NCBI GenBank assembly: GCA_002336725.1
Contig: DDEO01000045.1
Span: 1-5,801, forward strand
Source of the DNA: Bacteroidetes bacterium UBA1952
Lineage (GTDB): Bacteria; Bacteroidota; Bacteroidia; Chitinophagales; Chitinophagaceae
Direction of reading: 5' to 3'
Length of the DNA: 5,801 nt
Part shown: one piece after another, positions 1 to 3,612 of the stretch
Position numbering within the stretch: position 1 is the first letter of the stretch
Layout of the letters: each line of letters begins with the position of its first letter
The notes under the pieces: generated by a model
Database searches by the model: none
What the model saw: only the letters and a program-made list of their open reading frames with translations
What the model was told of the DNA's origin: nothing
Program-made: the position numbers and the translations under genes

Positions 1-916
1 ACTGGTGCAGCACGGCTTCGATGTGGCGGGCGTATTGGGCTACGAGCCGCAAAGCAGCGCCCTGGTGAGCGGCTATGTGCATATGCGCGATTTCTGCGAG
101 CAGCACGCTATTCCGTATTTTCCTTTTAAAAAAATAGGCGCGCCGGAAGTGCAGGAACTGGTAGCGTCGCTGGCACCCGACCTGTTTTTTGTGGTAGGGC
201 TTTCGCAACTGGTTCCGGAATCTTTATTGAAAGTAGCGCGGTTGGGAAATGTAGGTTTTCATCCCACGATGTTGCCGGCGGGCCGGGGCCGCGCACCGAT
301 TGCGTGGCTGATACTGGAAGAAGATTTTGGCGCGGCCAATTTCTTTTTGATGAGCGAAGGGGTGGACGACGGGCCGTTGTTTGTGCAGGAAAAATTCCCC
401 GTAGCCGATACCGACGATGCGGCCGCCATCGAGCAGAAAATACTCCAAGCTATTGATGCCGCGCTCGACTGCTGGCTGCCGGAATTGGCCCGGGGCATCT
501 GGAATCCGATTCCACAGGACGAAGCGGCCGCTACTTATTACGGCAAGCGGGGGCCTGAAGACGGCTGGATAGACTGGAGCCGCTCTGCCGCCGTTATTGA
601 TAAAATCATTCGCGCATCAGCCCCGCCGCATCCCGGCGCTTATACTTTTCTGAAAGACCGGAAGCTCACGGTGTTGCAGTCCTTTCCGGAAAATAGCCTG
701 AAGATAAGAGGCGTTCCGGGGAGTGTATTACAGGTAGCGGGCGAGCGGTTTCTGGTGCAGGCGGGAGAAGGATTATTGTGGATAGCCGACGTATTGGATG
801 AGACTGGTGCGTCGCTAAAACTAAAAGTCGGCGAACGGCTGGGCTATTACAGCGAACTGGAAATCTATCATCTCAAAAAGGAAATTGCGCTGATAAAGCA
901 AAAACTCGGTTTATGA
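1..916 (+). CDS. Formyltransferase, Fmt/sugar N-formyltransferase family (5' partial)
   Basis: Enzymes of this fold move a formyl group from 10-formyltetrahydrofolate to an amino group, either of Met-tRNA or of a nucleotide-linked amino sugar. The reading frame enters from the left edge (first full codon at position 2), so about 20 N-terminal residues, the first beta-strand of the fold, are missing; the GTG at 5 is very probably internal. Numbering from that GTG, the core motif FHPTMLP holds the catalytic His (H86), GRGRAPI follows, and EGVDDG carries the catalytic Asp (D121). The C-terminal Fmt-like domain shows KRGPEDGWIDW (181-191) and RASAPPHPGAYTF. Unusually, the Asn that stands two residues before the His in Fmt and ArnA is Gly here (G84). 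The stop codon overlaps the next start (ATGA), suggesting translational coupling. Its place beside a deacetylase, an acyltransferase and an aminotransferase favours an amino-sugar substrate over Met-tRNA; that is inference. Confidence 0.88.
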   Translation, partial: LVQHGFDVAGVLGYEPQSSALVSGYVHMRDFCEQHAIPYFPFKKIGAPEVQELVASLAPDLFFVVGLSQLVPESLLKVARLGNVGFHPTMLPAGRGRAPIAWLILEEDFGAANFFLMSEGVDDGPLFVQEKFPVADTDDAAAIEQKILQAIDAALDCWLPELARGIWNPIPQDEAAATYYGKRGPEDGWIDWSRSAAVIDKIIRASAPPHPGAYTFLKDRKLTVLQSFPENSLKIRGVPGSVLQVAGERFLVQAGEGLLWIADVLDETGASLKLKVGERLGYYSELEIYHLKKEIALIKQKLGL

Positions 917-1587
917 ATATACTTGTAGTGGCGCCCCATGCCGACGACGAAGTACTGGGCTGCGGCGGGCTGTTGGCCAAATATGCACAGGCGGGCCACA
1001 ATACTTATGTGGCGGTTATGACAAATGCCTACTACGGCGCACCGGAACTTTTTCCGGAAAACCTCATTCAGTCTATTCGGGCGGAAGCACTGGAAGCACA
1101 CAAAATTCTGGGCGTAAAGCAGACTTTTTTCTATGATTTTCCTGCCCCCCGGCTGGAAACCTTTCCTTCCTTCGAGATTGCCAATGCGCTGGGCAAGCTG
1201 ATTCGGGAGCAGGAAATAGATACCCTCTACCTGCCCCATCGCGGCGATATGCACAAAGACCACGGCGTGATTTTCTACGCCGCTATGGTGGCCGCCCGGC
1301 CCGTTAATCATTGTCCGGTAAGGCGCATCTATTGCTATGAAACGCTTTCCGAAACCGACTGGGCCGCGCCCTTTGGCAGTGATGTTTTCATTCCTAATGT
1401 CTATGAAAACATTGCAGACACCTTTAAGGCCAAGCTGGAAGCGATGAAGTGTTTTGCATCGCAGCTCAAGCCTTTCCCCAACTCGCGGTCGCTGGAGGCG
1501 CTCGAGAGTCTGGCAAAGCTGCGGGGCGCTACCGTGGGACATTATTACGCCGAGGCATTCAGCCTGATACGGGAAATAAAACCCTGA
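913..1587 (+). CDS. PIG-L/LmbE family zinc-dependent N-deacetylase
   Basis: Members of this family are Zn(II) hydrolases that remove N-acetyl groups from GlcNAc-containing substrates (GlcNAc-PI, mycothiol and bacillithiol precursors, nucleotide or lipid sugars). The 224-residue protein is of normal length. It opens with the signature APHADDEVLGCGG (residues 7-19), where H9 and D12 are the expected zinc ligands and D11 the general base. A second motif, HKDHG (114-118), supplies the probable third zinc ligand, H117. A late RGATVGHYYAEAF stretch is also typical. There is no signal peptide or membrane segment, so it should be cytosolic. The ATG overlaps the formyltransferase stop by four bases and fits the family start exactly. 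The sequence resembles PIG-L proteins of polysaccharide and nonulosonate loci more than BshB. Removing an acetyl group so that the neighbouring formyltransferase can act is plausible but unproven. Confidence 0.9.
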   Translation: MNILVVAPHADDEVLGCGGLLAKYAQAGHNTYVAVMTNAYYGAPELFPENLIQSIRAEALEAHKILGVKQTFFYDFPAPRLETFPSFEIANALGKLIREQEIDTLYLPHRGDMHKDHGVIFYAAMVAARPVNHCPVRRIYCYETLSETDWAAPFGSDVFIPNVYENIADTFKAKLEAMKCFASQLKPFPNSRSLEALESLAKLRGATVGHYYAEAFSLIREIKP

Positions 1588-1609
1588 CACGTAAATTTCC
1601 GGAAAACGC

Positions 1610-2230
1610 ATGATACTCTTCGGCGCGAGCGGACACGCAAAGGTGATTCTGGAAATCCTGGAAGAAAACGGCTGCTCGTCGTTTACGCTCTGGGATGATG
1701 CTGCGAAGCCGCCGCTCTGGGGCATTCCGGTAGCACAGCCCGACGCACAGTTATTTCCGGAAATTCCGGAAATGATTATCTCCATTGGCATCAATCATAT
1801 CCGTAAAACAGTGGCGGCGCGCTTTGAAGCGAAAGTTTCTTTTGCCACGGCCATTCACCCTAAAACGGCTATTTCCAAACGAACGGCTATCGGCGAAGGA
1901 ACGGTGGTTATGGCGGGTGTAACGGTAAATGCGGATACGCACATTGGCCAACACTGCATCATCAACACCAATGCCTCGGTGGACCACGACTGCGTGATAG
2001 GCGATTATGTGCATATTTCTCCCAACAGCAGCCTTTGCGGCGGCGTAACGGTGGGCGAAGGAAGCCATATCGGCGCAGGTAGCACGGTGATTCCCGGCAT
2101 CAGGATCGGGCGCTGGTGCATTATTGGCGCGGGCGCTGTAGTGATTCGCGATGTGCCTGATGGTGCAACGGTGGTGGGCAATCCCGGAAAAATTATTAAA
2201 ACAAACGAAACCAATCTCCATGAACCCTAA
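1610..2230 (+). CDS. NeuD/PglD-family sugar O/N-acyltransferase
   Basis: This family uses acetyl-CoA to acetylate amino sugars (PglD: the C4 amine of UDP-4-amino-4,6-dideoxy-GlcNAc) or sialic acids (NeuD). The 206-residue protein has the two expected parts. The first is an N-terminal Rossmann-like domain with GASGHAKV at residues 5-12. The second is a left-handed parallel beta-helix of hexapeptide repeats (about 84-180, for example IGEGTV, IGQHCI, IGDYVH, VGEGSH, IGAGST, IGRWCI), closed by a VVGNPGKII tail. H126 in NASVDHD sits where PglD has its catalytic base; H135 is a candidate CoA-pocket residue. The ATG at 1610 is chosen because it puts the glycine-rich loop at the usual distance, and a stop lies in frame just upstream at 1592. 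Family members often have two or three more residues before this strand. Next to a DegT-type aminotransferase, C4 N-acetylation is the likeliest job, but the acyl group and acceptor are not visible in the sequence. Confidence 0.9.
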   Translation: MILFGASGHAKVILEILEENGCSSFTLWDDAAKPPLWGIPVAQPDAQLFPEIPEMIISIGINHIRKTVAARFEAKVSFATAIHPKTAISKRTAIGEGTVVMAGVTVNADTHIGQHCIINTNASVDHDCVIGDYVHISPNSSLCGGVTVGEGSHIGAGSTVIPGIRIGRWCIIGAGAVVIRDVPDGATVVGNPGKIIKTNETNLHEP

Positions 2231-3350
2231 AATCTGGCTTTCTTCCCCCCACATGGGCGGCACGGAAGAAAAATATATCCACGAAGCTTTTGCCGAAAAC
2301 TGGATTGCACCGCTCGGCCCCAATGTGGACGGCTTTGAACAGGATTTGCGAAAATTTCTGGGCGGAGATGTGCATGTTGCGGCGCTCAGTTCCGGAACGG
2401 CAGCCATCCATCTGGGCCTCATTCTGCTGGATGTAAAACCCGGCGACGAGGTGATTTGCCAGAGCATGACCTTCTCGGCCTCGGCCAACCCGATTGCGTA
2501 TCTCGGCGCAAAACCGGTGTTTGTGGACAGCGAAGCCGATACCTGGAACCTGTCGCCCGAGTGGCTCGAAAAAGCCATTGAAGACCGCATCGCCAAAGGC
2601 AAAAAGCCAAAGGCGATTATTGTGGTACACCTCTACGGAATGCCCGCCAAAATGCCGGAAATCCTTAAAATTTCCGGAAAATACGGGATTCCCGTACTCG
2701 AAGATGCGGCAGAGGCGCTCGGTTCTTCGATAGACGGACAGATGTGCGGCACGTTTGGCGATATTGCGATTCTGTCTTTCAACGGTAATAAAATCATCAC
2801 CACTTCGGGCGGGGGCGCACTGGTGTGCCGCGATGCAGCGGTGGCCGAGAAAGCCCGCTTCCTTTCTACGCAGGCCCGCGACAATGCGCCGCATTATCAA
2901 CATTCGCACATTGGCTACAACTATCGGATGAGCAATATCTGCGCCGGTATTGGGCGTGGGCAGATGGAAGTTTTGAAAGAAAGAGTAGGGCAGCGCCGGG
3001 CCATGTTTGACTGGTACCAGGAAAATTTCGGCAGCTTTTCCGGAATTACTTTTCAGGAAGAATCGGAGGGCTATTTCAGCAACCGCTGGCTAACGGCTCT
3101 TTTGCTGGATGAGAAAGCGTGCGGCTACGACCGCGAGGCGCTGCGCCTGAAGCTGGCAGAAGACAATATCGAGTCGCGCCCGCTGTGGAAGCCCATGCAC
3201 CTGCAACCGGTTTTTGAAGGCACGGATTTTTATGGAGACGGCACTTCAGAGCGCCTTTTCCGGGATGGTCTTTGCCTGCCGAGCGGCTCCAATCTGTTAC
3301 AGGAAGAACGCGAACGGATTGCGGCACAATGGCCTGCCGTAACGGCATAG
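2220..3350 (+). CDS. DegT/DnrJ/EryC1/StrS PLP aminotransferase (PglE/LegC-like)
   Basis: This is a PLP-dependent sugar aminotransferase that probably transfers an amino group, usually from glutamate, to C4 of UDP-4-keto-6-deoxy-GlcNAc. The 376-residue protein is of standard length. The N-terminus reads KIWLSSPHMGG with WIAPLGPNVDGFE, typical of the bacillosamine/legionaminic type. SSGTAAIHL (58-66) contributes to phosphate binding, EDAAEALGS (161-169) carries the Asp that contacts the pyridine nitrogen (D162), and SFNGNKIITTSGGG (186-199) carries the Schiff-base lysine K191. HSHIGYNYRMSNICAGIGRGQ is the usual substrate-loop region, and RPLWKPMHLQP near the C-terminus is also typical. The frame is open further upstream (to an ATG at 2151), but the family start matches the ATG at 2220, which overlaps the acyltransferase stop by 11 bases. 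No Shine-Dalgarno sequence is seen. It is the last gene of the run, followed by a probable terminator. Assignment to PglE rather than LegC or another relative cannot be made from this sequence alone. Confidence 0.93.
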   Translation: MNPKIWLSSPHMGGTEEKYIHEAFAENWIAPLGPNVDGFEQDLRKFLGGDVHVAALSSGTAAIHLGLILLDVKPGDEVICQSMTFSASANPIAYLGAKPVFVDSEADTWNLSPEWLEKAIEDRIAKGKKPKAIIVVHLYGMPAKMPEILKISGKYGIPVLEDAAEALGSSIDGQMCGTFGDIAILSFNGNKIITTSGGGALVCRDAAVAEKARFLSTQARDNAPHYQHSHIGYNYRMSNICAGIGRGQMEVLKERVGQRRAMFDWYQENFGSFSGITFQEESEGYFSNRWLTALLLDEKACGYDREALRLKLAEDNIESRPLWKPMHLQPVFEGTDFYGDGTSERLFRDGLCLPSGSNLLQEERERIAAQWPAVTA

Positions 3351-3359
3351 GGCTTTTTT
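3332..3359 (+). terminator. Probable intrinsic terminator across the aminotransferase stop
   Basis: The stem TGCCG (3335-3339) and CGGCA (3343-3347) closes a three-base loop. It can be extended by GCC (3332-3334) pairing with GGC (3351-3353) if the TAG stop is bulged out. A run of six T follows directly (3354-3359). The core stem is short, so efficiency is uncertain, but the position at the end of the four-gene run is right. Confidence 0.45.
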
Positions 3360-3466
3360 GGGGTTGCCGTCCTCGGCCTGTTGGTTATATATAGAGCAGC
3401 AGGCATTCTCAACCGGAAATAAGAGATGCTGCCCAGCACCAATGTTTTTATAGCTAAAGTTTCCAT

Positions 3467-3495
3467 TTTGGCTAAAGGTATATGCTTTAATTTCG
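3467..3495 (+). promoter_or_regulatory. Candidate Bacteroidota promoter, upstream copy
   Basis: TTTG (3467-3470), 17 bases, then TAATTTCG (3488-3495), which matches seven of eight positions of the Bacteroidota pattern TTTG-spacer-TAnnTTTG. The spacer is slightly shorter than the usual 19 or so. The -33 part overlaps the region of the GCTAAAG repeats. It is an alternative to the candidate that ends at 3514. Confidence 0.3.
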
Positions 3496-3514
3496 CTCCC
3501 TATATGTATTTTTG
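3486..3514 (+). promoter_or_regulatory. Candidate Bacteroidota promoter, downstream copy
   Basis: TATTTTTG at 3507-3514 is a perfect match to the Bacteroidota -7 element TAnnTTTG. The best -33 partner is TTTA at 3486-3489 (three of four, 17-base spacer). Transcription would begin near 3520, giving a leader of about 90 bases before the dehydratase ATG at 3613 that includes the hairpin at 3544-3564. Confidence 0.4.
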
Positions 3515-3543
3515 CGTGCAGCAAGAGCCTTCTCATTCGCCCA

Positions 3544-3564
3544 AAAAGTCTGAGTTGGACTTTT
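3544..3564 (+). promoter_or_regulatory. Hairpin in the dehydratase leader
   Basis: A perfect 7-bp inverted repeat, AAAAGTC (3544-3550) and GACTTTT (3558-3564), encloses the 7-base loop TGAGTTG. It lies 48 bases before the start codon and inside any transcript from the promoters proposed at 3467-3514. With A-rich 5' and T-rich 3' arms it resembles a small two-way terminator or attenuator, but with only three G:C pairs it is weak and may be chance. Confidence 0.35.
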
Positions 3565-3612
3565 CTTCCGCAAAGATTCTCGCAGGATAAGTTTCCTTTC
3601 AATTAGTATTTT

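Larger units (their letters stand above)
3351..3612. other. Intergenic region, non-coding leader before the dehydratase
   Basis: This 262-base gap is the only real gene break in the window and is more A/T-rich than the flanking genes. It holds the T-run of the upstream terminator, two candidate Bacteroidota-type promoters, a direct repeat GCTAAAG (3453-3459 and 3471-3477, 18 bases apart, so it could lie on one face of the helix), and a hairpin at 3544-3564. A 54-codon plus-strand frame (3426-3590) and minus-strand frames across the gap look like chance. No Shine-Dalgarno sequence precedes the ATG at 3613; an A/T-rich stretch stands there instead, as is usual in Bacteroidota. Confidence 0.6.

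Noticed and set aside
419..531. Two GCGGCCGC palindromes (419-426 and 524-531) about 100 bases apart in the formyltransferase.
   Set aside because: Both fall in runs of alanine codons (AAA after Asp or Glu), which explains them without a separate function, and no other copies are seen.
1..916. Housekeeping methionyl-tRNA formyltransferase (fmt).
   Set aside because: The fold is the same, but the usual INxHxSLLP motif is changed to VGFHPTMLP and the neighbours are amino-sugar genes rather than def or priA. It cannot be excluded without the rest of the genome.
913..1587. Bacillithiol deacetylase BshB, which many Bacteroidota carry.
   Set aside because: BshB1 proteins typically start with a different AHPDDVELG-type motif and are not found inside amino-sugar acyl-editing clusters; here the motif is PHADDEVLG and the gene is coupled to a formyltransferase.
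2151..2219. Upstream ATG at 2151 as the start of the aminotransferase.
   Set aside because: It would add 23 residues deep inside the acyltransferase gene, whereas the family N-terminus begins right after the ATG at 2220.
868..2909. Long open frames on the minus strand opposite the deacetylase, acyltransferase and aminotransferase (868-1794, 1751-2602, 2196-2909).
   Set aside because: Their translations show no family motif, they lie fully opposite well-recognised genes, and such shadow frames are expected from the codon use of the plus strand.
3426..3590. A 54-codon plus-strand frame in the intergenic gap, beginning MLPSTNVFIAK.
   Set aside because: It has no recognisable motif or ribosome-binding sequence and spans the promoter elements and hairpin; it is most likely chance.
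3230..3602. Minus-strand frames (3230-3466 and 3297-3602) covering the intergenic gap.
   Set aside because: They are cysteine- and arginine-rich in the way of translated non-coding DNA and run into the 3' end of the aminotransferase on the opposite strand.
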